64,000 nt of DNA. It comes from Sandaracinaceae bacterium. GTDB lineage: Bacteria; Myxococcota_A; Polyangia; Polyangiales; Houyiibacteriaceae. The stretch covers positions 248,001-312,000 of the forward strand of contig JACKEJ010000004.1 of the NCBI GenBank assembly GCA_020633055.1, in the 5' to 3' direction. The notes beneath the pieces are model-generated. The model had not been told where the DNA came from. It saw only the letters and a list, made by a program, of their open reading frames with translations, and searched no databases. Positions within the stretch are counted from its first letter, which is position 1. Each line of letters starts with the position of its first letter. Shown here piece after piece: positions 52,284 to 60,944 of the stretch. The translations under genes were made by a program, and so were the position numbers.

Positions 52284-54044
52284 CTACGGCCAGGCGCCGT
52301 GCACGAGCTCACCATCGACCATGGTCACGAGCACGCGCGCCGCGTGGATCTCGTGCAGCGGCACCTCGAAGATGTTGCCGCCGAGCACCACCAGGTCGGC
52401 CCGCTTCCCCACCTCCAGCGAGCCGATCTCGTCCTCCATGTGCAGCTGGTAGGCGGCATCGACCGTATAGCCACGGACCATCGCCTCGACGCTGACGCGC
52501 GAGCCGGGTCCGCCCAGGATGGGCGCGTTCGGCTCTCCGATGGCCTGCCGGGTCGCGCCGGCTTCGATGTTCCACAGAGGACTCATGGCGAAGAACTCCT
52601 CCCCGGTCGCGGGGAAGTCGCTGCCGAACGTCACGCGAGCGCCGGTCTCGAGGAGCTCCGAGATGCGGTACAGGCGCTGCACGCGCGCCTCGCCGATGAC
52701 GAGGGCCTGCTCCGCGTAGTCCTCGGCGAACCAGTAGGGCGTGGTCTGCGCGGTGACGTCCAGCGCCGCGAAGCGTGGGACGTCCTCCACGGTGATCTGC
52801 TCCACGTGCGCGAGCGTGTGCCGTGTGTCGGCGCCTGGGTTCGCGGAGCGCGCCAGCGCGATGGCGTCGAGCGCCTGCCGCACCGTCCGGTCCCCGATGG
52901 CGTGGATGTGCAGGTCGATGCCCGCGCGGTCGGCCGCGACCACGAACGGGTTCAGGTCGGCCGGCTCGAGCAGCACGGCACCGGACGAATCGGGGACGTC
53001 CGTGTAGGGCGCGAGGTACGCGGCGGTGCGGGCCTCGGTCGTGCCGTCGTTGTGGATCTTGATCATGCCGACGTGCAGACGGTTCCCCGCGTACATCTCC
53101 CGCAGCTCCGCGAAGCGCGCGATGGCCCCTGCCACCTGGCTCGGGTGCTGAATCATGTGCGACGCGACGACACGGAAGCGCAGCGCGCCTCGCCGGTCGA
53201 GGTCGGCGGCGACCTCGAGCGCGTCGGGCTCGAACGACGACATCCCCGCGTCGTAGACGGTGGTGATGCCCACCGACGAGAAGACCGCGTAGACCAGGTT
53301 GTTGGGCCGCGCCGCCGCGGTGACGTCGTACGCCCCCAGGGCCGCGAGGTGCGGCATGTACGCCTGGCTCTCCACCAACCAGCCCGTCGGGCTCCCGTCG
53401 GGGTCGCGCTGATAGTAGTGCCTGCCGGGGATGGGGTCGGGGGTGCTCGCGTCGATGCCGAACGCTTCGAGCGCCGCGGTGTTCACCCACGCGCTGTGCC
53501 CGCCAGCGTCGATGAGGATCACGGGCCGGTCGCCGACCACACCATCGAGCAGCTCGGCGCGCGGCCCAGCCGGACCGAACGCGGTCTCGTCGAACCCGAA
53601 GCCCACCAGGAACGCACGGGTCGGGTTGTTCTCCGCGTAGGCTGCGACGCGCTCGAGCACTTCGGGAGGGCTCAGCTCGGACGTGAGGGTCAGGGCGTAG
53701 CTGAGCCCGGCCGCCTGGAACGGGTGCGCGTGAGTGTCGATGAACCCCGGCAGCACGAGCCGACCACCGAGGTCGACCACGTGCGTGCTGGGGCCCATGA
53801 AGCGGGACGCGTGCGCGTCGTCGCCGACATAGACGATGACCCCGTCCCGAACCGCGATGGCGCTCGCCAGCGGCCGAGCGTCTGCAACCGTGTGGATGTC
53901 GGCCCCCACGAGGATCAGGTCCGCCGGTGGTGCTGCATCGGCGCAGCCCAGCGACAAGAGGCAGAACCAGAGGGCACACCACCGACCGCCGAGGTGCGCT
54001 GCGCGCGCGATCGCAGGCAGGTGCGAGTCCTTGTCGTTCCGCAT
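52284..54044 (-). CDS. Amidohydrolase family 3 (YtcJ-like) lipoprotein
   Basis: 586 residues; ATG 54044 gives a signal peptide with lipobox LLSLGC. Features: DLILVGADIHTVADARP, the HXH metal site LPGFIDTHAHPF, DAGGHSAWVNTAALEAFG, a conserved IKIHNDGTTEARTA segment (metal-binding Lys/His region), LHIHAIGDRTVRQALDA, HVEQIT and FGSDFPA. This is the YtcJ/LAF3 group, related to N-substituted formamide deformylase. Secretion as a lipoprotein is unusual but seen in this lineage. The substrate is unknown, probably an amide or formamide at the cell surface. Confidence 0.88.
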   Translation of the reverse strand: MRNDKDSHLPAIARAAHLGGRWCALWFCLLSLGCADAAPPADLILVGADIHTVADARPLASAIAVRDGVIVYVGDDAHASRFMGPSTHVVDLGGRLVLPGFIDTHAHPFQAAGLSYALTLTSELSPPEVLERVAAYAENNPTRAFLVGFGFDETAFGPAGPRAELLDGVVGDRPVILIDAGGHSAWVNTAALEAFGIDASTPDPIPGRHYYQRDPDGSPTGWLVESQAYMPHLAALGAYDVTAAARPNNLVYAVFSSVGITTVYDAGMSSFEPDALEVAADLDRRGALRFRVVASHMIQHPSQVAGAIARFAELREMYAGNRLHVGMIKIHNDGTTEARTAAYLAPYTDVPDSSGAVLLEPADLNPFVVAADRAGIDLHIHAIGDRTVRQALDAIALARSANPGADTRHTLAHVEQITVEDVPRFAALDVTAQTTPYWFAEDYAEQALVIGEARVQRLYRISELLETGARVTFGSDFPATGEEFFAMSPLWNIEAGATRQAIGEPNAPILGGPGSRVSVEAMVRGYTVDAAYQLHMEDEIGSLEVGKRADLVVLGGNIFEVPLHEIHAARVLVTMVDGELVHGAWP

Positions 54045-54200
54045 CGTTCCAGCTTGCCCGATACGGCGTCGTCCGTGTGAGCCCAAATGGAGACAGCGGC
54101 CTATCATGGGCCACGACGCCCGACCAACCCGAGGGCACGGCTTCCCGATCAGGGATCCCCAAGAACGAAACGCTCGACGCCCAGCGGAGACGAAGCCCCC

Positions 54201-55157
54201 ATGCGCGCCGCGACCATCCACCACTACGGAGACGCCAGCAACCTTCGCATCGAGGAGCTGCCCACGCCCACCCCCAAGGGCTCCCAGCTGCTCGTCCGAG
54301 TGCGCTATGCCAGCGTCAACCCAGTGGACTGGAAGATGCGAGAAGGCAGGAACCGCTTGGTCCTGTGGGGAGGCTGGCCGAAAGTCCTGGGGCACGACTT
54401 CGCGGGCGAGGTGCTCGCGGCGGGGCCGCGCGTGAAGCGCTTCGCGGTGGGCGACGCCGTGTTCGGCATGCAGGGCCTGTCGATGGGCGCATATGCCACG
54501 CACATGCTCGTGTCCGAGCGTGTCGTCGCTGCGAAGCCACCCAGCCTCGGCTTCGAGGAAGCGGCGGCCCTGCCGATGGCCTCCCTCACAGCGCTCCAGG
54601 TGCTACGTGACATCGTGCGGCTCGAGGGCGGCCAGCGTCTGTTGGTGAACGGCGCCTCGGGCGGGGTGGGCAGCGCCGCCGTGCAGCTGGGGAAGATCCT
54701 GGGGGCCGAGGTGACGGGTGTGTGCAGCGCCCGCAACACGGAGCGGGTGCGTGCGCTGGGAGCCGACGCGGTGGTCGACTACCACGAGGTCGACTTCGCT
54801 GCGGGCGACACCCGCTATGACGTGGTCTTCGACTGCGTGGGCAACCGCTCGTTCGCCGACTCTCGAGCGGCGCTCACTTCGCGCGGTGTATTCGCGAGCG
54901 TCACCACCGCGCCAGGCCGGTTCGTCCTCAGCCGAGTGAGCAACCTGTTCCGCCGTCAGCGCGCCACGCAGATCCTCGTGGCGTTGCCGCGCGCACGCGA
55001 CCTCGCCTACGTGGCGGAGCAGGTCGAGGAGGGCCGCTACCGCCCGGTGCTCGATCGGCGCTTCTCGCTGGAGGACATCCGCGCGGCCCACGAGTACAGC
55101 GAGTCTGGACGCGCGCGCGGGAAGATCACCATCGAGATGCCCACAGGAGAGACGTGA
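54201..55157 (+). CDS. Zinc-free NADPH-dependent quinone oxidoreductase (MDR superfamily)
   Basis: 318 residues, ATG 54201. GroES-like N-terminus (MRAATIHHYGDASNLRIEELPTP; GHDFAGEV), nucleotide-binding motif LLVNGASGGVGSAAVQLGK, VDYHEVDFA and YDVVFDCVG typical of the QOR/zeta-crystallin branch. The structural and catalytic zinc cysteines of alcohol dehydrogenases are absent. It reduces quinones or enoyl groups using NADPH. Divergent from the amidohydrolase lipoprotein, convergent with the OMP-encoding operon. Confidence 0.9.
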   Translation: MRAATIHHYGDASNLRIEELPTPTPKGSQLLVRVRYASVNPVDWKMREGRNRLVLWGGWPKVLGHDFAGEVLAAGPRVKRFAVGDAVFGMQGLSMGAYATHMLVSERVVAAKPPSLGFEEAAALPMASLTALQVLRDIVRLEGGQRLLVNGASGGVGSAAVQLGKILGAEVTGVCSARNTERVRALGADAVVDYHEVDFAAGDTRYDVVFDCVGNRSFADSRAALTSRGVFASVTTAPGRFVLSRVSNLFRRQRATQILVALPRARDLAYVAEQVEEGRYRPVLDRRFSLEDIRAAHEYSESGRARGKITIEMPTGET

Positions 55158-55170
55158 CGGTCGGGCGGTC

Positions 55171-56253
55171 TCAGTAGCGCCAGCCGAGGCGGGCCTGAGC
55201 GAGGACGTAGCGGTCGAGCAGGCCGCCGACCACGTTGGCGTCGCCGGGCTCGGGGCGCAGGCGATACATGTAGCGCTGTGCTTCGAAGCCCACCGACACC
55301 TCGATGCCCTTGGGGAGCGCATACCCGAGATGCAGGCCTGACTCGAGCCCCCAACGGCGACCGTGCGGGAACCAGTCCGCCGAGTCGACGTCCCCCGCGT
55401 CGAAGATCATGCGCACGCCGATGTGCATGTTCAGGAAGAAGCCGAGGTCGAGGGCGACGCGGGCGGCGGTGTCCACGCGCAGGAAGCGGTAGTGCCGCGC
55501 GGGCACCGACGCGCGGTTGTCGACGTTCGGGAGCGCGATGGCGGAGCCGATGTTGAACACCTGCGACCCTCCGCCCAGCCCGACACTCGCGTCGATCCCG
55601 CGGTCGAGCAGGTGGTCACAGGCGATGCGGTACCGGAAGCCCGCGACGAGCTCACGTGAGCGCGTGGGGAACGTGCTGCCGTCCGCGCGCTGCGAGTCGA
55701 ACGTGAGCATCTGGGCGTAGCGGAGCTCGACGCCCAACCCGCTCAGGACCCCGAAGTCGGCGCGCGCGAGGGGGTACAACGTGACGTAGCCGCCGAACGC
55801 CTTGGCGCTGTTCAGGCCGTAGGGCCGCATGAAGCCGTAGAGGTCGTCGTGGTACGTGAGGCGCTGGTACAGCATCCCCGCGATGCCACCGAGCTCGAGC
55901 AGCGCAGGCTCGACGCGACGCTCGGACACGGCGTCGTCCGCTGACGTGTCCAGCTCAGCGCTGCCCTCGACGGGAGTGGGCTGGCCGGCGTCTTCGGTCG
56001 GGGAAGCGGGCTGCGCTCCATCCTCGTCCGAAGCGGGTAGCTCACCCTCGCCGTCGCCCGCCGCGGCCCCCTCGGCGGCGATCTCCTCGCCCTCAGCCGC
56101 CTCCGCTTGGTGCTCGAGCTGCGCAGGGTGGTCTTGTCCCTCGTCCCAGTCCGGGTCTTCCAGCTGAGCGCGGGCCACCCCCGCGGTCGACAGCAGCGCG
56201 CCAAGCGCGAACGCGAAGATGTGGCTCCGTGGCCGACGCAAAGCGGCGTTCAT
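55171..56253 (-). CDS. Outer-membrane beta-barrel protein, last gene of the DUF1592 operon
   Basis: 360 residues; ATG 56253 overlaps the stop of the preceding gene by 4 bp. Signal peptide ending GVARAQ, then about 100 residues of acidic Ala/Glu/Gly/Pro low complexity, then a barrel-like C-terminus with alternating hydrophobic strands (FGGYVTLYPLARADFGVLSGLGVELRYAQM; GFRYRIACDHLLDRG; LGYALPKGIEVSVGFEAQRYMYRL) ending LAQARLGWRY, i.e. a terminal aromatic residue as needed for barrel assembly. It may be the outer-membrane component of the system encoded by this operon. Confidence 0.75.
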   Translation of the reverse strand: MNAALRRPRSHIFAFALGALLSTAGVARAQLEDPDWDEGQDHPAQLEHQAEAAEGEEIAAEGAAAGDGEGELPASDEDGAQPASPTEDAGQPTPVEGSAELDTSADDAVSERRVEPALLELGGIAGMLYQRLTYHDDLYGFMRPYGLNSAKAFGGYVTLYPLARADFGVLSGLGVELRYAQMLTFDSQRADGSTFPTRSRELVAGFRYRIACDHLLDRGIDASVGLGGGSQVFNIGSAIALPNVDNRASVPARHYRFLRVDTAARVALDLGFFLNMHIGVRMIFDAGDVDSADWFPHGRRWGLESGLHLGYALPKGIEVSVGFEAQRYMYRLRPEPGDANVVGGLLDRYVLAQARLGWRY

Positions 56254-56891
56254 GGCGTACCTCCATCGTCCGTCCCGAGGTCGGCGGCGTTCATGTCCGC
56301 CGTGCCGACATCCGCCACGCCCGCGTCGAGCAGCTGGTGCCGACGCGCCTGCTCGCGCACCCAGTCGCGCACGCACGCGATCTCCGCTTGGTCGAGGTAG
56401 CCCACGAGCGGCATGCGGTCGCCGCAGCCCTCGCGTGGGGTGCCCTCGAGCTTCTCGAGCAGGAAGCTGTCGTCTGGGCGCGCCGGGTTGATGCGCATCA
56501 GCCCGTCACACTGCGTGGACATCGTTCCCACGATGCGCAAACCAGGGTCGGGCGACACCAGGTCGAGCTCTGCCGCAGGGTCGTCGGTCTCGTTGCCGTG
56601 GCACGTACCCGTGCCGCAGCGCTGGCGGAACATGTCCTCCACGTCGAGGTTGATGCGACACTCCGGCGCTGGACCGAACTGCTCGGCGTCGTCGATGGAG
56701 CCAACGCACCCGCCCACGAGCAGCGCCAGCGGAGCGAGCACGGAGAGGGGGCGAGTAGCGCACCGCAGGGCGCGCGCCGCCGAGCGGACGGTGGCGGCGA
56801 GCGGAGCGCGCGCTGGGGGGACTTGGGGGACTCTCGGCAGCATGAAGGAAGAGCTCGTGGCAGGGGCCGCGGGGGCGTGAAGTGGCGACAT
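56250..56891 (-). CDS. Lipoprotein with atypical CX4CH haem-like motif
   Basis: 213 residues; ATG 56891 is chosen because GGAAGGTG lies 6-7 bp upstream, although it leaves a long leader before the lipobox LLVGGC (an ATG at 56843 would shorten it). The mature protein has CRINLDVEDMFRQRCGTGTCHGNET, a CX4CH arrangement instead of the standard CXXCH, followed by DSFLLEKLEG and CGDRMPLVGYLDQAEIACVRDWV. The layout, including the MP motif before a final helix, is that of planctomycete-type cytochrome c domains. Whether haem binds through CX4CH is open. Ends with a Thr/Asp/Ala-rich tail. Confidence 0.7.
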   Translation of the reverse strand: MSPLHAPAAPATSSSFMLPRVPQVPPARAPLAATVRSAARALRCATRPLSVLAPLALLVGGCVGSIDDAEQFGPAPECRINLDVEDMFRQRCGTGTCHGNETDDPAAELDLVSPDPGLRIVGTMSTQCDGLMRINPARPDDSFLLEKLEGTPREGCGDRMPLVGYLDQAEIACVRDWVREQARRHQLLDAGVADVGTADMNAADLGTDDGGTP

Positions 56892-56940
56892 GGGTATCAC
56901 CTTCCGCCCCCCCGACGGAAGCGTGTTCGACCCGTTTCGG

Positions 56941-57840
56941 CTACTCGGTGACCGCGTCGTCGGGCCGCAGCACGAAGGCGGTGACGCCATGGACCGTCAT
57001 GGCCGTCGAGAGCTGCTCGCAGCTGCCGATGTCGTTGGGGACCAGATCGGCCAGGTTCCGGAGCGCGCGCGCGGCGATTGGCATGATTGCCTCGCCGCCG
57101 GGGATCTCCGCCAAGAGGTCGTCGATGAGGGTCTGCACTGGCACGGCGCCGCCCAACGTGCCCGTCACCTCGCCGGTGTCGGCGTCGAAGTCGATGGACA
57201 GGCGGCCGGCAAAGATGGGCAGGTTGAAGCGCTGGGCGAGCACCGCCACGGGCAGCACGGTCTCGAACGAGGACGCGTCCATGTGGCCGTCCACGATGCG
57301 CTGGCGCCGCATCTCGACCGAGGCGGTACCCTCCTTGATGTCGAACGACTGGCCGGGGACCAGCAGACCGTCGTTGCCGACGTCGGTGGGTCCTTCACCA
57401 AAGTGCAGGCGCACGGTGACGTCGTCGTCGTTGTCGAAGCTGTCGATGCCCTCGAACTCGAGCAGGATGAGCAACGAGCCCTCGTTGATGGCCCCCTGAA
57501 TCAGCGCTGCCGGATCACCCCCGAACAGGGACAGCGTGGGTCCGAAGAGGGACAGCTGGTTGTCGATGCCAGGCACCCCGTTGGGGTCCGTGAAGTCGAC
57601 CTTGTTGCACGTCTCGGGCGCTGGCATGTCATCGACGCGGTCGTCCAGGTTCAGGCCGACGACGGACCCGTCCTCCGCCGCGTTCGCCACGAGCGCGACC
57701 TCCGCCAACACCACCGAGTGGGTGATCCCTGTGCTCCCCTCGCCATCGCAAGAGGCGCAGAGCAGCGTTGACGCGGCCAGCCCAAGAGAGAGCGCGCCCC
57801 GACGCACGCGGGACGGCCGCTCCGACATCGCGGTGCGCAT
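56941..57840 (-). CDS. Uncharacterised lipoprotein in the DUF1592/DUF1552 operon
   Basis: 299 residues; ATG 57840, 2 bp after the DUF1552 stop, gives a signal peptide with lipobox LLCASC. Beta-rich; segments such as LVANAAEDGSVVGLNLDDRVDD, FEGIDSFDNDDDVTVRLHFGEG, RLSIDFDADTGEVTGTLGGAVP and ALRNLADLVPNDIGSCEQLSTAM are characteristic of a lipoprotein family that recurs with DUF1552/DUF1592 genes in myxobacteria. No known activity. The DNDDD and DFDADTGE motifs could bind calcium. Confidence 0.7.
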   Translation of the reverse strand: MRTAMSERPSRVRRGALSLGLAASTLLCASCDGEGSTGITHSVVLAEVALVANAAEDGSVVGLNLDDRVDDMPAPETCNKVDFTDPNGVPGIDNQLSLFGPTLSLFGGDPAALIQGAINEGSLLILLEFEGIDSFDNDDDVTVRLHFGEGPTDVGNDGLLVPGQSFDIKEGTASVEMRRQRIVDGHMDASSFETVLPVAVLAQRFNLPIFAGRLSIDFDADTGEVTGTLGGAVPVQTLIDDLLAEIPGGEAIMPIAARALRNLADLVPNDIGSCEQLSTAMTVHGVTAFVLRPDDAVTE

Positions 57841-57842
57841 GA

Positions 57843-59183
57843 TCAGACCTCGATGGCAGACAGGCCGGTGGTGGTGCGCGCGGCGCCCACGCCCCAGTCG
57901 GCAGCGTTGATGCCCATGGCGCGAATGAGCGACAGGATGACCTGGCTCGCGTTCTCGCCGTTGCCCCTGTGGTGCAGGCCCATCTTGATCTTGTTGCACG
58001 CGCTGCCCGCGAGCAGCAGCGGATAGTTCTCGATGCTGTGATCACGCCCACGCGAGCAGTCGGTGGTGCCCAGGCAGACCATGTTGTCCAGCAGGCGGCC
58101 GTCACCCTCTTGCACGCTGGCCAGCTTGCCCACGAAGTAGGCCAGCTGGTCCATGATGGACACCAGGATGCCGTCCACCTGCGGCTGGTTCCCCGGCTCG
58201 TTGTGCGTGAGGTTGTGGTGCTCCATCGTGGTGTTGGGGAACCAGATGTTCGACACCGGGCCCGAGAACATCACGCTGAACACGCGGGTCTGATCGCAGG
58301 CGAGCGCGTAGGTGAGGATGTCGGCCACGGCGCGGTGCTTGGCGAACATCTGCTCGCGCCCGTTGACGTCCGGGTACTCCATGAGCGGCACCTCGGCCAT
58401 CATGCACGACGCGAGGTCGGGCGGGTCCTCCTCCAAGCGCTCGAGCTGGAGCTCCAGCTCGCGCACGTTGGTGAAGTGCTGATCGAGGCGGGCCTTGTCG
58501 TGCGAGCCGAGCCGCGACTCGAGCCGCATGATGTCATCCTGCACGGCCGAGAGCACGCTACGGCGCAGCGCCCAACGTGGGTCGATGATGGGCTCCTCGC
58601 CCGGGAGCGTGAAGCCCTCCCCGAAGATGCGCTGGTAGAGCGCGATGGGGTTGGACTCGACGGGGTTGTCGTTGTTGGGCCCGTTGACGCTGAACGAGCG
58701 CACGCCGCGTTGCACGCCCGCCTCGATGGAGCGGAAGCGCGTGGCCCCGCCGATCTCGTTGCGGACGCGGACGTCGACGCTGGGCGACTCGAACGTGGTC
58801 TGTCCGTTGACGGCCAAAGGATGCCCCGCCAAGAGGCCAGCGGGACCCGCGAAGTGCGCCTCGAGGTTCTCGCCGAAGACCTTCATGCCCGACACCACGG
58901 TGATGTCGTTGCCGAGGCCGGCGTCCGCGAACGGCTGCAGCTCGTGGCTCATGGCGAAGTTGCGGCCCGTCTCGACGGGGAACCAGCGCTCGGGGATGAC
59001 GCCGTTGCCCCAGATCCACCAACCGAAGCGGCGCGGCAGGGCCGACCCGTCGGCGAGGGCCGTGCCGTTGTCGTTCAAGAAGATGTCCAGCAAGGGCAGG
59101 CTGACGCCCACGGCGGCGCCGCCCAGCATGCCCTTCAGCATGGTGCGACGGTCGAGCAGGCGCTTGGGTCGAATGAGAGCCAT
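57843..59183 (-). CDS. DUF1552 protein, Tat-exported
   Basis: 446 residues, ATG 59183 overlapping the DUF1592 stop by 1 bp. The N-terminus LLDRRTMLKGMLGGAAVGVSLPLLD carries a twin-arginine type signal. DUF1552 hallmarks: RRFGWWIWGNGVIPERW, GMKVFGENLEAHFAGPAGLLAG, DVRVRNEIGG, MFSGPVSNIWFPNTTMEHHNLTHNEPG and DNMVCLGTTDCSRGRDHSIENYPLLLAGSA. The last block resembles the alkaline-phosphatase/sulfatase fold of the related DUF1501 family. Activity unknown. It is nearly always coupled to a DUF1592 haem protein, as here. Confidence 0.92.
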   Translation of the reverse strand: MALIRPKRLLDRRTMLKGMLGGAAVGVSLPLLDIFLNDNGTALADGSALPRRFGWWIWGNGVIPERWFPVETGRNFAMSHELQPFADAGLGNDITVVSGMKVFGENLEAHFAGPAGLLAGHPLAVNGQTTFESPSVDVRVRNEIGGATRFRSIEAGVQRGVRSFSVNGPNNDNPVESNPIALYQRIFGEGFTLPGEEPIIDPRWALRRSVLSAVQDDIMRLESRLGSHDKARLDQHFTNVRELELQLERLEEDPPDLASCMMAEVPLMEYPDVNGREQMFAKHRAVADILTYALACDQTRVFSVMFSGPVSNIWFPNTTMEHHNLTHNEPGNQPQVDGILVSIMDQLAYFVGKLASVQEGDGRLLDNMVCLGTTDCSRGRDHSIENYPLLLAGSACNKIKMGLHHRGNGENASQVILSLIRAMGINAADWGVGAARTTTGLSAIEV

Positions 59184-60871
59184 CAGAGTTCCTCCATCGC
59201 CACGGCGACACGCGGACCGCGTGAGGTCCGGAAGCCTTGGCTCATCGCAATGGACACGAGCAGCTCCTTCACGCGGTAGCCAGCCGCGGCGAAGAGCTCG
59301 GTCAGCTCGTCGAGCTGGATCTGTTCCGTGCGCTCGGGCACGTGGCCGGTCGCGTACTTGTAGAGGTTGCGGGTGAAGCACGACGGAAGGTCGGGGTGGT
59401 CGTGCAGCAGCGTGCCGAGAGCCACCGCGTCGGCGAAGGGGACACCGTCCAGATCGCTGCTCGGATCGATGATGGCGCCCGCCTCGAGGCGGCGATACCG
59501 GCCAAGCGCATCGAAGTTCTCGAAGCCGAGGCCGATGGGGTCCATCACGGAGTGGCAGCTCGCGCAGACGGGGTTCTCACGATGCTCCGCGAGGCGCTCG
59601 CGCAGCGTGGTGGCCGTGACGGAGGGCTCTGGGATGGAGGTGTCGACGTCCGCTGGAGGCGGCGGGATGACCCCGCACAGGAGCGCTACGCGCACGAACT
59701 TTCCGCGCGACGTGGCGGAGGTCGCGGTCGCGTGGCTGTGGAGCGCGAGGAACGAAGCCTGCGTGAGGATGCCTGCGCGCGGGGAGTCGTCCGGGTAGGT
59801 GTACGGCGCGAAGCCGTCACGCGCGGGCGTGGGCACGCTGTAGATGGAGGCCATCTTTCGGTTCAGGAACGTGGTGCGCGTGGTGAAGATGTCGCGGTAG
59901 TCGCCCTCCTCCTCGAACACGTTGTTCTCGATGGTGAGCAGCGTCTCTTCGCGCGCGCTCGGGCCGACGTCGCCGTCGATGTGCACGAACACCTCGGGGT
60001 CCTTCACGAGCGTCGTCAGCTTGTCCAGCTCGAACAGCTCCGTGAAGAAAGCGCGCAGACCCTCCCGCGCGCGCGGGTCGTCGATCATGCGGCGCACCTG
60101 CGCCTCGAGCAGCGCATCGTCCACCAGCTCGCCCGCTTCGGCGGCCGCGAGCAGCGTGTCGTCCGGCGTGGAGTTCCACAGGAAGTAGCTGAGGCGCGAC
60201 GCCATCTCGATGCTGGAGTAGCGCAGGGGCGGGCTGTCCTCGGACGCGCTCGGGTCCGGCTCGCCGAGCTCCACCCGATAGAGGAAGGCCGGCGCGGTGA
60301 GCAGCCCGACGAGGCCGAATTCGAGTCCGTCGTAGAAGTCCGTCAGCGTCACGGCCGCCGTGCGCGAGACGTCCACGAGCGGGTCGAGCTCCTCGTCGGA
60401 CAACGTGCGACGCCACAAGCGCTGGCCGTACTCGGCGAGGAACTCGCGGGCGCACGCGTCGTCGGTCATCCCCGCGGGGGAACACGGCATGAGCGCGTCA
60501 CGGTCCGCGCCGGCCTCGAGCACCTGCGCCGCGACGGTGGTGGCCATCGTCTCGTAGAGCTCCGTGCCACGCGCCGAGATGCCACCGTAGCCAGCTCCGA
60601 CTGCGTAGGAGCCGCTCACGCGGTTGTCGACCTCGAGCGGACCGGCCACGACGACCTGCTCGCCGAACACATCGACCACGGTGTTGCGATATTGCTCCTG
60701 GGTCAGGCGCAGCAGCGCGGAGTCGGCAGCAACGAAGTCGGGGGGAGGGAGCGGGGGATCGGGGCGGACGTCGTCGGCGGGGGCGCCGCCGATGACGCCA
60801 GACGTCTCGCAGGCGGCGAGCAAGAACGCTCCCAGCAGCGCGACGGCTTGGTGAGTTCTGAGTGGACGCAT
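59183..60871 (-). CDS. DUF1587/DUF1592/DUF1588/DUF1585 multidomain haem lipoprotein
   Basis: 562 residues, ATG 60871, lipobox LLAAC. Domain order typical of these proteins: DUF1587-like LLRLTQEQYRNTVVDVFGE, DUF1595 EFLAEYGQRLWRRTLSDEELD, DUF1592 YSSIEMASRLSYFLWNSTPDDTLL and TLLTIENNVFEEEGDYRDIFTTRTTFLNRKMASIY, DUF1588 RAGILTQASFLALHSHATATS and NPVCASCHSVMDPIGLGFENFDALG with one CXXCH haem site, and DUF1585 LPSCFTRNLYKYATGHVPE. It is the largest and first gene of a five-gene operon. The role may be extracellular electron transfer or polysaccharide or lipid oxidation; it is unknown experimentally. Confidence 0.93.
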   Translation of the reverse strand: MRPLRTHQAVALLGAFLLAACETSGVIGGAPADDVRPDPPLPPPDFVAADSALLRLTQEQYRNTVVDVFGEQVVVAGPLEVDNRVSGSYAVGAGYGGISARGTELYETMATTVAAQVLEAGADRDALMPCSPAGMTDDACAREFLAEYGQRLWRRTLSDEELDPLVDVSRTAAVTLTDFYDGLEFGLVGLLTAPAFLYRVELGEPDPSASEDSPPLRYSSIEMASRLSYFLWNSTPDDTLLAAAEAGELVDDALLEAQVRRMIDDPRAREGLRAFFTELFELDKLTTLVKDPEVFVHIDGDVGPSAREETLLTIENNVFEEEGDYRDIFTTRTTFLNRKMASIYSVPTPARDGFAPYTYPDDSPRAGILTQASFLALHSHATATSATSRGKFVRVALLCGVIPPPPADVDTSIPEPSVTATTLRERLAEHRENPVCASCHSVMDPIGLGFENFDALGRYRRLEAGAIIDPSSDLDGVPFADAVALGTLLHDHPDLPSCFTRNLYKYATGHVPERTEQIQLDELTELFAAAGYRVKELLVSIAMSQGFRTSRGPRVAVAMEEL

Positions 60872-60883
60872 GAAACCTCGGGG

Positions 60884-60907
60884 GGGCTGCGCGAAAGATA
60901 GCAGCCC
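60884..60907 (-). terminator. Hairpin between the ferredoxin reductase and the DUF1592 operon
   Basis: GGGCTGC (60884-60890) and GCAGCCC (60901-60907) with a 10-nt loop. It begins 13 bp before the DUF1592 ATG and 38 bp after the reductase stop, both on the minus strand. It can terminate the reductase transcript or act as a leader structure of the operon. Confidence 0.4.
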
Positions 60908-60944
60908 TTCCCCCGCGTGGCCCCACTTAATTCCGGATTATCGG

